From: an uncultured Oscillibacter sp. | GTDB taxonomy: Bacteria; Bacillota; Clostridia; Oscillospirales; Oscillospiraceae | NCBI GenBank assembly: GCA_910584075.1 | Contig: CAJTZI010000017.1 | Location: 1 to 22,027, forward strand | Direction: 5' to 3' | Length of the DNA: 22,027 nt | Part shown: positions 1 to 7,592 of the stretch, one piece after another | Layout: every line of letters begins with the position of its first letter | Numbering within the stretch: the first letter of the stretch is position 1 | Translations under genes and position numbers: made by a program | Notes under the pieces: generated by a model | The model's database searches: none | Told to the model about the DNA's origin: nothing | Seen by the model: the letters and a program-made list of their open reading frames with translations, nothing else

Positions 1-639
1 CTCCGGACCCCCCTCACCGCCATCAACGGCTGGGGGGAGACCATCCTGGAGGATGGCCTTGCCGATGATCCCGAGCAGCTGCGCCGGGGCATCCGGGTGA
101 TTGTCAACGAGTCCAGGCGGCTTTCCAATATGGTGGAGGAGCTTCTGGAGTTTTCCAAAATGGAGGACGGGCACTTCACCCTTCAAATTGAGGACGTGGA
201 TCTCCAGGCGGAACTGGAGGACGCCATTTTCACCTATCAGGAGCTGTTCCGTCAGGACGGCATCGCCCTGGAGTACCATCCCGGCGACGGGGACCTGCCC
301 TTGATCCGGGGGGACTCGGAGCGGCTGAAGCAGGTCTTTTGCAATGTGCTGGATAACGCCGCCAAGCACGGCGGCGCGGGACGGCGCATCGCGGCCTCCA
401 TCGTTCAGGAGGGGAGCCATCAGGTGGTCCGCATCCGGGACTACGGTCCCGGCATTCCGGAGGAGGAGCTTCCCTTTGTGAAGCAAAAATTCTACAAGGG
501 GACCTCCCGGGCCCGGGGCAGCGGCATCGGTCTTGCGGTGTGTGATGAAATCATCGGCCTCCACGGCGGGGCGTTTGCCATTGGCAACGCCGACGGCGGC
601 GGGGCGGTGGTGACGATTCGCCTGCCGGTCCGGGCTTGA
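1..639 (+). CDS. Sensor histidine kinase, C-terminal part (5' end outside window)
   Basis: The reading frame is open from base 1, so the gene starts upstream. The first visible residues, LRTPLTAINGW, are the part of the dimerisation/phosphoacceptor helix that directly follows the catalytic His (usual HELRTPLT), so that His lies just outside the window. After the second helix comes an ATP-binding HATPase_c domain: N box NVLDNAAKHGG, G1 box DYGPGIPEEE, F box (KQKFYKG) and G2 box GSGIGLAVCDEI. The protein would autophosphorylate on His and pass the phosphate to a response regulator, which is not in the window and is probably encoded upstream. The sensor and membrane part cannot be seen, so the stimulus is unknown. 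The gap to the next gene is 52 bases with no clear terminator, so read-through into the block downstream is possible. Confidence 0.93.
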   Translation, partial: LRTPLTAINGWGETILEDGLADDPEQLRRGIRVIVNESRRLSNMVEELLEFSKMEDGHFTLQIEDVDLQAELEDAIFTYQELFRQDGIALEYHPGDGDLPLIRGDSERLKQVFCNVLDNAAKHGGAGRRIAASIVQEGSHQVVRIRDYGPGIPEEELPFVKQKFYKGTSRARGSGIGLAVCDEIIGLHGGAFAIGNADGGGAVVTIRLPVRA

Positions 640-691
640 CGGAGAAAAGGGCGTCTGGCAAAATTTTTGCGCACATTAGAAAGGAAATTTC

Positions 692-1660
692 ATGGCAGAA
701 GAAAACAAATCCTGCGCCTTCCGCACCAGCATCGGCGGGCAGGCGCTGATCGAGGGCATTTTGATGCGGGGCCCGGAGAAGCAGGCCATCGTGGTCCGGG
801 ATCAGGAGGGAAAATTGGTGGAGAAGGTGGAGCCTCTCCGCTTTATCAAGGACCGGTATCCCATTTTGGGGGTTCCCCTGATTCGGGGAACGGTGAACTT
901 TCTGGACTCCATGGTCAACGGCGTCAAGGCGCTGATGTACTCCGCCGATTTCTATCCCGAGGAGGAGGCGGCTAAGCCCTCTAAATTCGAGCTGTGGCTA
1001 GAGGAGCACCTACCGGCCAAAAAGCTGGAGAGCGCCGTGGTGGCCCTGGCGGTGACGCTGGGGGTGGGGATGTCCGTGTTTCTCTTCATGGTGCTGCCCA
1101 CCCTGCTTACCGGAGGGATTTTGCACTTTTTCCCCGGCTTCCCCCTCTGGGGGCGGAACCTGGTGGAGGGACTTTTGAAGGTGGTCATTTTCTTGGCCTA
1201 TCTGATACTCTGCTCTAAGCAAAAGGATATCTACCGGGTCTTTCAGTACCACGGGGCGGAGCACAAGACGATTTTCTGCTATGAGGCGGGGTTGCCTTTG
1301 ACGGTGGAGAACGTCCGGGCCCAGCCCCGGCACCATCCCCGGTGCGGCACCAGTTTTCTGTTTGTGGTCATTGTGGTGTCCATCCTGTTTTCCAGCGTTT
1401 TCTTCGGCATCTGGCCCGTCACCAACCCCTGGCTGCGGACGGCGGTGCATCTGCTGCTGCTGCCCCTGGTGGTGGGGGTGACCTATGAGTTTAACCGCTG
1501 GGTGGGCCGGCACGACAACCCCGTCACCCGGGTGCTCACCGCCCCGGGTATGTGGCTCCAGAACTTCACCACCAACGAGCCGGACGACAGCATGATTGAG
1601 TGCGCCATCCGGTCTTTGGAGCTGGTGCTGCCCGACGAACAGGGCAAGGACAGCTGGTAA
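692..1660 (+). CDS. DUF1385 family integral membrane protein (YqhQ-like)
   Basis: This 322-residue protein matches the DUF1385/YqhQ family, whose biochemical role is not established. The N-terminal soluble part carries the family opening GGQALIEGILMRGP (about residues 15-28). Hydrophobic stretches follow at about 113-137, 158-178, 220-243 and 248-268. The conserved loop motif YHGAEHKTIFCYE, with His and Glu residues that could bind a metal, lies between the second and third membrane segments. The ATG is preceded by AAAGGAAA. It heads a plus-strand run with prmC 19 bases downstream. In many Clostridia this family lies beside prmC/prfA, so the neighbourhood supports the call, but no prfA is present here. 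Confidence 0.9.
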   Translation: MAEENKSCAFRTSIGGQALIEGILMRGPEKQAIVVRDQEGKLVEKVEPLRFIKDRYPILGVPLIRGTVNFLDSMVNGVKALMYSADFYPEEEAAKPSKFELWLEEHLPAKKLESAVVALAVTLGVGMSVFLFMVLPTLLTGGILHFFPGFPLWGRNLVEGLLKVVIFLAYLILCSKQKDIYRVFQYHGAEHKTIFCYEAGLPLTVENVRAQPRHHPRCGTSFLFVVIVVSILFSSVFFGIWPVTNPWLRTAVHLLLLPLVVGVTYEFNRWVGRHDNPVTRVLTAPGMWLQNFTTNEPDDSMIECAIRSLELVLPDEQGKDSW

Positions 1661-1679
1661 GAGGGATACGGAAAGTAAT

Positions 1680-2546
1680 ATGGCTATCACATATAACAAT
1701 TTGTATTTAGATGTCCGCCAGCAGCTGCGTCGCTCCGGCGTGGAGGCCGCCACATTGGAGGCCCGGGAGCTGGTTTGCTTCGGCACCAACAAGAGCCGGG
1801 AGGAGCTCCAGCGGGACGGCGGGCTGTACGCCTCTCCGGAGCTGGAGCGGCAGGTGCGGGAGTTGGTGGACCGGCGGATGGCCGGAGAGCCGGTGGCGTA
1901 CCTCATCGGCGAGTGGGAGTTCTACGGCCTGCCATTGGATATCTCCTCCGACGTGCTGATCCCCCGGACGGATACGGAGGTGCTGGCGGAGGAGGCCATC
2001 CGCTATTGTAAGACCCTGGGGGAGTGCCGGGTGCTGGACCTGTGCGCCGGCAGCGGCTGCGTGGGTTTGGCGGTGGGCGCCCAGGTCTCCCAGGCCAAGG
2101 TGGTGCTGGGGGAGATCTCCGACGCCGCGCTGAAGATTTGCCGCCAGAACATCCGCCGCAATGGTCTCTCCGGCCGGGTGGTGCCCCTGCGGACGGACGC
2201 CTTGGACAAGCCGGACAAGACCCTGGGGGAGTTTCAGTGTATTGTCAGCAACCCGCCCTACATCCCCCGAGGGGACATTGACGGTCTGGACGGGTCCGTG
2301 AAGGACTATGAGCCCCGTCTGGCCCTGGACGGCGGCGAGGATGGCCTTGATTTCTACCGCAGCATCACGGAGAAGTGGCGGGACTGTCTGGTCACCGGCG
2401 GGCGGCTGTACTTCGAGGTGGGGATCGGCCAGGCCGACCAGGTGCTGCGGATGATGCGGTCCCTGGGCTTTGGCGACATTCAAATTGTAAAGGATACCCA
2501 TGAGATTCCCCGGGTGGTGTTCGGCACTCTCTGCGGGAAGATTTGA
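1680..2546 (+). CDS. prmC: Peptide chain release factor N5-glutamine methyltransferase
   Basis: PrmC methylates the glutamine of the GGQ motif in release factors RF1 and RF2, using S-adenosylmethionine, and so tunes translation termination. The 288-residue protein has the expected layout: an N-terminal helical domain (1-75), the family linker PVAYLIGEWEFYG (71-83) and DVLIPRTDTE (91-100), the SAM-binding loop LDLCAGSGCVGL (119-130), and the catalytic NPPY (191-194) that contacts the substrate glutamine. The ATG at 1680 gives the usual N-terminus and length. The frame is open further upstream to 1596, but that overlaps the DUF1385 gene and adds unrelated residues. The usual partner prfA is not adjacent. 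Confidence 0.95.
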   Translation: MAITYNNLYLDVRQQLRRSGVEAATLEARELVCFGTNKSREELQRDGGLYASPELERQVRELVDRRMAGEPVAYLIGEWEFYGLPLDISSDVLIPRTDTEVLAEEAIRYCKTLGECRVLDLCAGSGCVGLAVGAQVSQAKVVLGEISDAALKICRQNIRRNGLSGRVVPLRTDALDKPDKTLGEFQCIVSNPPYIPRGDIDGLDGSVKDYEPRLALDGGEDGLDFYRSITEKWRDCLVTGGRLYFEVGIGQADQVLRMMRSLGFGDIQIVKDTHEIPRVVFGTLCGKI

Positions 2547-2558
2547 GAGGAGAAAGCC

Positions 2559-2747
2559 ATGAAGAGACTGTACAGGGCCCGGAGTGGCAGGATGCTGGAG
2601 GGCGTCTGCACCGGGATCGCCAATTACTTTGCCCTGGACCCCGCGCTGGTGCGGCTGGTCTGGGTTGCCTTTACCGCCAAGGGCGGCGCCGGCATCGCGG
2701 CCTATATCGTCTGCGCGCTGGTGATCCCGGAGGAACCGGAAAGATAA
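2559..2747 (+). CDS. PspC domain protein (small membrane protein)
   Basis: This 62-residue protein consists almost only of a PspC domain. It has the family signature MLEGVCTGIANYFALDP (about 12-28), then LVRLVWVAFT and a single hydrophobic helix (GIAAYIVCALVIP). PspC domains occur in envelope-stress proteins that sit in or at the cytoplasmic membrane. Such stand-alone versions are common in Firmicutes, and their role is poorly known. It has its own ribosome binding site (GAGGAGA) and lies 12 bases after prmC and 35 bases before recA, so it is probably co-transcribed with both. Confidence 0.9.
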   Translation: MKRLYRARSGRMLEGVCTGIANYFALDPALVRLVWVAFTAKGGAGIAAYIVCALVIPEEPER

Positions 2748-2782
2748 CGGAAGAACTTTTTACATAGACGGAGGAGATACCT

Positions 2783-3889
2783 ATGGCAAAGGAAAAAGCA
2801 CCCCTGCCCGCCGCGGCTCCGGCCAACGACCGGAAAAAGGCCATCGACACGGCCATGGCCCAGATTGAGAAGATGTACGGCAAGGGCTCCATCATGCGCT
2901 TCGGCGACAGGGCGGAGATGAACGTGGACTACATCCCCACCGGCTCCCTGGCCCTGGACGTGGCTCTCGGCATCGGCGGCCTTCCCAAGGGGCGGATCAT
3001 CGAAATCTACGGGCCGGAGTCCTCCGGCAAGACCACCCTGGCCCTCCACGTGGTGGCGGAGGCCCAGAAGCGGGGCGGCGAGGCCGCTTTCGTGGACGCG
3101 GAGCACGCCCTGGACCCCACCTATGCCCGGGCACTGGGTGTAAAGGTGGAAGACTTGCTGATCTCCCAGCCGGACACCGGCGAGCAGGCCCTGGAGATCA
3201 CTGAGGCCCTGGTGCGCTCTGGCGCCATTGACGTCATCGTGGTGGACAGCGTGGCCGCCCTGGTGCCCCGGGCGGAGATTGAGGGCGAGATGGGTGACAG
3301 CTACGTGGGCCTCCAGGCCCGGCTTATGAGTCAGGCCCTGCGGAAGCTCACCGGCGCCATCGGCAAGACCAACACCATCGTCATCTTCATCAACCAGCTC
3401 CGTGAGAAGGTGGGCGTCATGTACGGCAACCCAGAGGTCACTACCGGCGGGCGGGCTTTGAAATTCTACTCCTCGGTCCGCATCGACGTGCGCCGGATCG
3501 AGACGCTGAAAAACGGTTCCGAGATGATCGGCAACCGCACCCGGGCCAAGGTGGTGAAGAACAAGATGGCGCCCCCTTTCCGGGAGGCAGAGTTTGACAT
3601 CATGTACGGCGAGGGCATCGCCCACGCCGGTGAGCTGGTGGACCTGGGGGTGAAGCTGGATCTGGTGCAGAAGGCCGGTTCCTGGTTCTCCATGGGGGAG
3701 ACCCGTATTGGCCAGGGCCGGGAGGCCGCCAAGAACTACCTCCACGACAACCCGGACATCGCCAGCCAGCTGGAGGCGGATATTCGGAAGAACTTTGACA
3801 AGCTCCTGAGCAATCAGGCCCGGGCCGCCGCCAAGGCCGCCGGACGGGCGGTGGACGTCAGCGCCGACGACTTTGACGATGCGGATTGA
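2783..3889 (+). CDS. recA: Recombinase RecA
   Basis: RecA forms ATP-dependent filaments on single-stranded DNA, catalyses strand exchange, and stimulates LexA self-cleavage. The 368-residue protein shows Walker A GPESSGKT (77-84), the Walker B strand VIVVDSVAALVP (about 153-164), loop L1 around EGEMGDSYVGLQARLMSQ, the NQLREKVGVMYGNPE region (loop L2 side) and an acidic C-terminal tail (SADDFDDAD). The ATG follows an AGACGGAGGAG site at good spacing. No clostridial LexA box (GAAC-N4-GTTC type) is visible immediately upstream. The gene sits inside an apparent operon and overlaps recX at its 3' end, suggesting translational coupling with its modulator. Confidence 0.99.
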   Translation: MAKEKAPLPAAAPANDRKKAIDTAMAQIEKMYGKGSIMRFGDRAEMNVDYIPTGSLALDVALGIGGLPKGRIIEIYGPESSGKTTLALHVVAEAQKRGGEAAFVDAEHALDPTYARALGVKVEDLLISQPDTGEQALEITEALVRSGAIDVIVVDSVAALVPRAEIEGEMGDSYVGLQARLMSQALRKLTGAIGKTNTIVIFINQLREKVGVMYGNPEVTTGGRALKFYSSVRIDVRRIETLKNGSEMIGNRTRAKVVKNKMAPPFREAEFDIMYGEGIAHAGELVDLGVKLDLVQKAGSWFSMGETRIGQGREAAKNYLHDNPDIASQLEADIRKNFDKLLSNQARAAAKAAGRAVDVSADDFDDAD

Positions 3890-4499
3890 GCGGGTCGAAC
3901 TGTCCAGACACAGGCGGGGCCGGGTGCTGGTGTTCCTGGAGGACGGCGTCTGCCTGAAAATCACGGAGCAGGAGCTGCTGGACTTCGGCCTCCGGGCCGG
4001 AGACCGGCTGGATGAAGCCGCGCTGGTTCGTCTCAAGGAGGCCGCCGGGATCTCCAATGTGAAGGTCACAGCGGCTGACCTGGTGGGCAAGCGGGCCATG
4101 AGCCGCCATGAGCTGGAGAAGAAGCTCCGGGAAAAGGGCGCCAGTCAGGCGGAGGCCCGCTACGCCGCCGAGTGGCTGGAGGCCATCGGCGCCATTGACG
4201 ACAGGGACTACGCCGCCCTGCTGGTGCGGCACTGCGGGCAGATGGGCTGGGGCTCGGCCCGGGCCCGGGAGAAGCTGCGGGAGAAGGGCGTCCCCCGGGA
4301 GCTGTGGGACGAGGCTTTGGAGGAGCTGCCGGAGGCGGCGGGGGAGATCGATGTCTTTCTCACCGGAAAGCTCCGCGGGCGGACGCCGGACCAGCGGGAG
4401 AAAAAGCGCCTTACTGACGCCCTCCTCCGCCGGGGCTTCTCCTGGGGAGATGTGAAGGCCGCCTGGAGCCGCCGGGGACAGGAGCTGCCGGAGATGTGA
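3879..4499 (+). CDS. recX: Regulatory protein RecX
   Basis: RecX binds RecA filaments and modulates their growth and ATPase activity. The 206-residue protein has the RecX pattern of repeated three-helix modules: MSRHELEKKLREKGAS...AAEWLEAIGAIDDRDYA (about 70-110), then GWGSARAREKLREKGV and, at the end, RLTDALLRRGFSWGDVKAAW. I chose the ATG at 3879 (MRIERVEL). A TTG at 3873 is in the same frame and is an alternative. Either start lies inside the last codons of recA, an overlap of 11-17 bases, which fits translational coupling. The next gene, rimO, begins about 40 bases after the stop. Confidence 0.93.
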   Translation: MRIERVELSRHRRGRVLVFLEDGVCLKITEQELLDFGLRAGDRLDEAALVRLKEAAGISNVKVTAADLVGKRAMSRHELEKKLREKGASQAEARYAAEWLEAIGAIDDRDYAALLVRHCGQMGWGSARAREKLREKGVPRELWDEALEELPEAAGEIDVFLTGKLRGRTPDQREKKRLTDALLRRGFSWGDVKAAWSRRGQELPEM

Positions 4500-4526
4500 G
4501 GCGCCATGGGGCGCTCCGTGAGATAT

Positions 4527-4532
4527 GGAGGG
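4527..4532 (+). promoter_or_regulatory. Ribosome binding site deciding the rimO TTG start
   Basis: GGAGGG lies six bases before TTG at 4539. It favours this start over the in-frame ATG at 4506. Confidence 0.7.
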
Positions 4533-4538
4533 ATCAGA

Positions 4539-5858
4539 TTGGGTTATCAAATCGCGTTTATCTCCCTGGGCTGTGCTAAGAACCAGGTGAACTGTGAGCA
4601 GATGATGGCCTCCGCGGCGGCGGCGGGACACACCGTCCAGGCCGCCCCGGAGGGGGCTGACGTGGTGGTGGTGAACACCTGCGGCTTCCTGGCCTCCGCC
4701 TGTGAGGAGGCCATTGAGACCATCCTGGAGATGGCGGAGCTGAAACGCGCCGGCCAGGTGAGGAAGATTCTGGTCACCGGCTGCATGGTCCAGCGGTATC
4801 AGAAGGAGATTCTGCATGAGCTGCCGGAGGCAGACGGCGTCTTGGGCACTGGAAGCTACGGCGACATCGCCCAGGCCATTGAGGAGGTCATGGACCTGCG
4901 GCTCCGGCCCTGCCATCTGGGAAACATCCACACCGCCGGACAGGGCGGGCCCCGCATCCTCTCCACGCCCCCCTGGTACGCCTACCTGCGCATTGCCGAG
5001 GGCTGCGACAACCACTGCGCCTACTGCGTCATCCCCTCCCTGCGGGGGAGGTACCGCAGCCGCCCCAGGGAAGAGCTGCTGGAGGAGGCGGTGGAGCTCA
5101 GCTCCGCCGGCGTGAAAGAGCTGCTGGTCATCGCCCAGGACATCACCCGGTACGGCACGGACTTGAACGGGGAGCACCAGCTGGCGGGGCTGCTGGCGGA
5201 GCTGTGCCGTCTGGACTTCCGCTGGATCAGGCTTCACTACCTGTACCCGGATGAGATTACCGATGAATTGATTGATATAATAGCAAAAGAGGATAAGATA
5301 TTGCCCTATTTGGACATTCCGATTCAGCATTGCAACAACGGTATCTTGAAGGCCATGAACCGCCGGGACACCAAGGCGGAGCTGACGGCCTTGTTTGCAA
5401 AGCTCCGGGCCCGGATTCCCGGACTGGTGCTGCGCACCAGCATCATCACCGGCCTCCCCGGCGAGGGGGAGGCGGAGTTTGAGGAGCTGTGTGCCTTTTT
5501 GCGGGAGGTGCGAATTGAGCGGGCGGGGGTGTTTCCCTTCTCGCCGGAGGAGGGCACCCGGGCGGCGCTGATGGACCACGTGGACACAGAGGAGGCCCAG
5601 CGGAGGGCAGAGCTGGCGGTGGACGTTCAGTCCGGCATCATTGACGAATACCATGAGTCGGTGCTGGGGGAGACCCGGGAGGTTCTGTGTGAGGGCTTTG
5701 ACGGACAGATGTTCTACGGCCGCAGCTACGCCGAATCACCGGAGATCGACGGCCGCATTTGGTTTGACGCGGACCGGGAGGTGGCTCCAGGCGAGTTTGT
5801 CACCGTCCGCCTCACAGGCACCATGGACGGCGAGCTCACCGGGGAGCTGGCGGAATGA
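4539..5858 (+). CDS. rimO: Ribosomal protein S12 methylthiotransferase RimO
   Basis: RimO adds a methylthio group to the conserved aspartate of ribosomal protein S12, using SAM and two 4Fe-4S clusters. In the 439-residue protein, the N-terminal UPF0004 domain has the three auxiliary-cluster cysteines at about 12 (SLGCAKNQVN), 48 (NTCGF) and 82 (VTGCMVQRY). The radical-SAM motif CDNHCAYC is at 156-163, TGLPGEGEAEF follows, and a C-terminal TRAM domain ends the protein. RimO rather than MiaB is favoured by the GCAKNQVN and AEGCDNHC versions of the motifs and by the length. The TTG at 4539 is chosen because GGAGGG lies six bases upstream and it gives MGYQIAFISLGC. An in-frame ATG at 4506 would add 11 residues and has no good site. 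Confidence 0.95.
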   Translation: MGYQIAFISLGCAKNQVNCEQMMASAAAAGHTVQAAPEGADVVVVNTCGFLASACEEAIETILEMAELKRAGQVRKILVTGCMVQRYQKEILHELPEADGVLGTGSYGDIAQAIEEVMDLRLRPCHLGNIHTAGQGGPRILSTPPWYAYLRIAEGCDNHCAYCVIPSLRGRYRSRPREELLEEAVELSSAGVKELLVIAQDITRYGTDLNGEHQLAGLLAELCRLDFRWIRLHYLYPDEITDELIDIIAKEDKILPYLDIPIQHCNNGILKAMNRRDTKAELTALFAKLRARIPGLVLRTSIITGLPGEGEAEFEELCAFLREVRIERAGVFPFSPEEGTRAALMDHVDTEEAQRRAELAVDVQSGIIDEYHESVLGETREVLCEGFDGQMFYGRSYAESPEIDGRIWFDADREVAPGEFVTVRLTGTMDGELTGELAE

Positions 5859-6148
5859 GGAGTCCTCTGGAGGAGATCCCCGGCGTGGGAAAGCGGATCG
5901 CCGCGGTTATGGAGTCGGTGGGCATCCGGCAGGTTTCCGACTTGCGGGGCCGGGACCCGGAGGAGCTGTATCTCCGGGAGTGCCTGATGAAGGGATACCA
6001 GGAGGACCGCTGTGCCCTGTACGTCTGGCGGGCGGCGGTGTACTACGCCGAACATGAGGACCGGGATCCGGCGATGCTGAAATGGTGGTATTGGAAGGAT
6101 CAGCCATACCGGACAGAAGGGGAGGAAAACCATGAATCTGCCGAATAA
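5855..6148 (+). CDS. Helix-hairpin-helix protein (Cdd1 / pathogenicity-locus family)
   Basis: This 97-residue protein opens with a helix-hairpin-helix motif (LEEIPGVGKRIAAVMESVGI, residues 5-24) of the kind that binds DNA without sequence specificity. It continues with DLRGRDPEELYLRECLMKG and the family end CALYVWRAAVYYAEH...KWWYWKD. This pattern matches the small Cdd1-type family, whose name comes from a locus in C. difficile and whose function is unknown. The start ATG overlaps the rimO stop (ATGA). The last 17 bases overlap the start of pgsA, so translation of all three is probably coupled. A DNA or nucleic-acid binding role is an inference from the HhH motif alone. Confidence 0.87.
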   Translation: MRSPLEEIPGVGKRIAAVMESVGIRQVSDLRGRDPEELYLRECLMKGYQEDRCALYVWRAAVYYAEHEDRDPAMLKWWYWKDQPYRTEGEENHESAE

Positions 6149-6707
6149 ATTAACTCTTATGCGCATTATATTGACGCCAATCTTTATGGCGGTGCTGTAC
6201 TGGGGTTTTCCCGGGGCGGATTACGCGGCCCTGGCCATCTTCATCATCGCCAGCCTCACGGACCTGCTGGACGGGAAGATCGCCCGGAAGTACAACCTCG
6301 TGACGGACTTCGGAAAGTTCGCCGATCCTTTGGCGGACAAGATTCTGGTGACCGCCGCCATGCTGTGGTTTGTGGAGGTGGGCCGGATGCCCGCCTGGGC
6401 GCTGCTGGTGGTGCTGCTGCGGGAGTTCGCCGTCAGCGGCCTCCGGATGATCGCCAGCGACAAGGGGCGGGTCATCGCCGCCGGTTGGTCCGGGAAGGTG
6501 AAGACCGCCGCCACCATGGTCTGCATCATCGTAATGCTGCTTCTGGGGCCGGAGACTGCCCGGGCGGCCTCCCATTCCCTGACCGCCGTGCCTGTTGGGT
6601 GGCTGGGGTGGATCGATCCCGTGTGCGTGTGGGTCATCGTGCTGACCACCCTCTACTCCGGCATCGAGTATTTCGTAAAAAACCGGGACGTTATCGCCTC
6701 GGCGTGA
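6132..6707 (+). CDS. pgsA: CDP-diacylglycerol-glycerol-3-phosphate 3-phosphatidyltransferase
   Basis: PgsA makes phosphatidylglycerophosphate from CDP-diacylglycerol and glycerol-3-phosphate in the cytoplasmic membrane, the committed step to phosphatidylglycerol. The 191-residue protein begins with the family opening MNLPNKLTLMRI. It has the full CDP-alcohol phosphotransferase motif: D44, D47-G48, A51-R52, G61, D65 and D69, in DLLDGKIARKYN and DFGKFADPLADK. Hydrophobic helices at about 10-25, 31-43, 70-92, 118-135 and 158-178 fit the multi-span fold. The ATG is inside the previous gene, with GGGGAGGAAAACC just upstream as ribosome binding site. The last gene of the block, it is followed by a strong terminator. 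Confidence 0.96.
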   Translation: MNLPNKLTLMRIILTPIFMAVLYWGFPGADYAALAIFIIASLTDLLDGKIARKYNLVTDFGKFADPLADKILVTAAMLWFVEVGRMPAWALLVVLLREFAVSGLRMIASDKGRVIAAGWSGKVKTAATMVCIIVMLLLGPETARAASHSLTAVPVGWLGWIDPVCVWVIVLTTLYSGIEYFVKNRDVIASA

Positions 6708-6717
6708 GGGGCGCAAA

Positions 6718-6757
6718 GGACCCGGCTGTGAAAAACTCACAGCCGGGTCCCTGTTTT
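6718..6757 (+). terminator. Rho-independent terminator after pgsA
   Basis: A perfect 14-bp stem (arms 6718-6731 and 6737-6750) with a five-base A-rich loop is followed by CTGTTTT. It closes the 692-6707 block. Read from the other strand, the tail is TTTGCG, so it may act weakly on queH transcripts as well. Confidence 0.9.
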
Positions 6758-6797
6758 CATTCCGATTCGCTGCATAGTCCGGTTTTAAGCGGGGGAC

Positions 6798-7364
6798 TTA
6801 CGGCTCCGCGAACTTCTCCCGGTCCCGCCGGATCTGCTTTTCATACCGGTCCTCCTCGGAGAACACACAGCCGCAGTACTTCTGCATGTAGAATCCCAGT
6901 TCCCGGGCCCGCTGGTTCCCGGCCCGGAAATTGGGCCGGAAGTCCCGATACAAAAACTCCACGCCGTAGTGCTGTGCGCAGGCCTCCGCCGCCCGGACAA
7001 TGCTATCATGGTCCTGGTAGAGGCTGGCCAGGAGGGTGGTGGTGAAGGCGGCAAAGCCGTGCTCAGCGGCGTATTTCGCCGTTCCCTCCAGCCTGTGGGT
7101 GTAGCAGTAGGCACAGCGGCGGTCAATGTCCGCCGCCGCATGGCGGCAGAACTCCCGCAATCCGTAGTCCTCCCACACCCGCACCTCCATACCGATGGCG
7201 GGGGCGTACTCCAGCAGGCAGTCCCGCCGGGCCTGATACTCCTTCCAGGGGTGGATGTTGGGGTTGTACCACAGGGCCACCGGCTCGATGCCCTCGGAGC
7301 GCAGGGTGTCAATGCAGGAGAGGGAGCAGGGGGCGCAGCAGGTGTGCAACAGGACGGTTTCCAT
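6798..7364 (-). CDS. queH: Epoxyqueuosine reductase QueH
   Basis: QueH is the non-cobalamin enzyme that reduces epoxyqueuosine to queuosine in the wobble position of GUN-anticodon tRNAs. The 188-residue protein shows the family cysteines: an adjacent pair in LLHTCCAPCS (C9, C10), C84 and C87 in DRRCAYCYTHRLEGTA, and a late CGCVFSEEDRY. It also has ALWYNPNIHPWKEYQ and the conserved YQDHDSI. Such cysteines hold a 4Fe-4S cluster and a second metal site in characterised QueH. The ATG at 7364 has GAGG eight bases upstream. A TTG one codon earlier is possible. No other queuosine genes are in the window. It is transcribed divergently from the activase gene. Confidence 0.94.
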   Translation of the reverse strand: METVLLHTCCAPCSLSCIDTLRSEGIEPVALWYNPNIHPWKEYQARRDCLLEYAPAIGMEVRVWEDYGLREFCRHAAADIDRRCAYCYTHRLEGTAKYAAEHGFAAFTTTLLASLYQDHDSIVRAAEACAQHYGVEFLYRDFRPNFRAGNQRARELGFYMQKYCGCVFSEEDRYEKQIRRDREKFAEP

Positions 7365-7404
7365 CAATCATTCCTCATTTCCGCCGGGAGTTCTGAATAG
7401 GACA

Positions 7405-7413
7405 AGTATATCA
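7405..7413 (-). promoter_or_regulatory. Predicted promoter of queH (extended -10)
   Basis: On the minus strand, TGATATACT forms an extended -10 (TGN plus TATACT, plus-strand bases 7405-7410). The -35 region 17 bases upstream is weak (CTTACC). Its position about 40 bases before the start codon is suitable. Confidence 0.5.
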
Positions 7414-7489
7414 TAAGAAAGAGAGAAGGTAAGCGCATTTTTTCTAAATTTCTTAACAGTTTTTTTACACTCTTTACAGATTTTCGCGA

Positions 7490-7518
7490 TTGCAAATCCT
7501 GTCGGAAAAGAGTAAAAT
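7490..7518 (+). promoter_or_regulatory. Predicted sigma-A promoter of the activase gene
   Basis: TTGCAA (7490-7495), a 17-base spacer and TAAAAT (7513-7518) lie in the AT-rich gap between queH and the activase gene. The predicted transcript has a leader of roughly 65-70 bases before the TTG start. Confidence 0.6.
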
Positions 7519-7577
7519 ACCAAGGAATGTAAAGATTGCGATATGCGGTCAAAAGGACCGGCGCAACCGTTTTTCCG

Positions 7578-7584
7578 AAGGAGG
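7578..7584 (+). promoter_or_regulatory. Ribosome binding site deciding the TTG start of the activase gene
   Basis: AAGGAGG lies eight bases before TTG at 7593. The frame is open upstream to an ATG at 7536, but that start lacks a site and adds 19 residues that do not belong to the ASKHA fold. Confidence 0.8.
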
Positions 7585-7592
7585 AAAGAACC

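Noticed and set aside
2748..2782. LexA (SOS) box before recA
   Set aside because: No GAAC-N4-GTTC-like palindrome is seen. GAACTTTTTACA only matches one half. SOS control could act further upstream in the operon.
3858..5654. Long minus-strand open frame (598 codons) opposite recX and rimO
   Set aside because: It is antisense to two clear genes, has Gly/Pro/Arg/Gln-rich composition and no domain. It is an effect of GC-rich codon positions.
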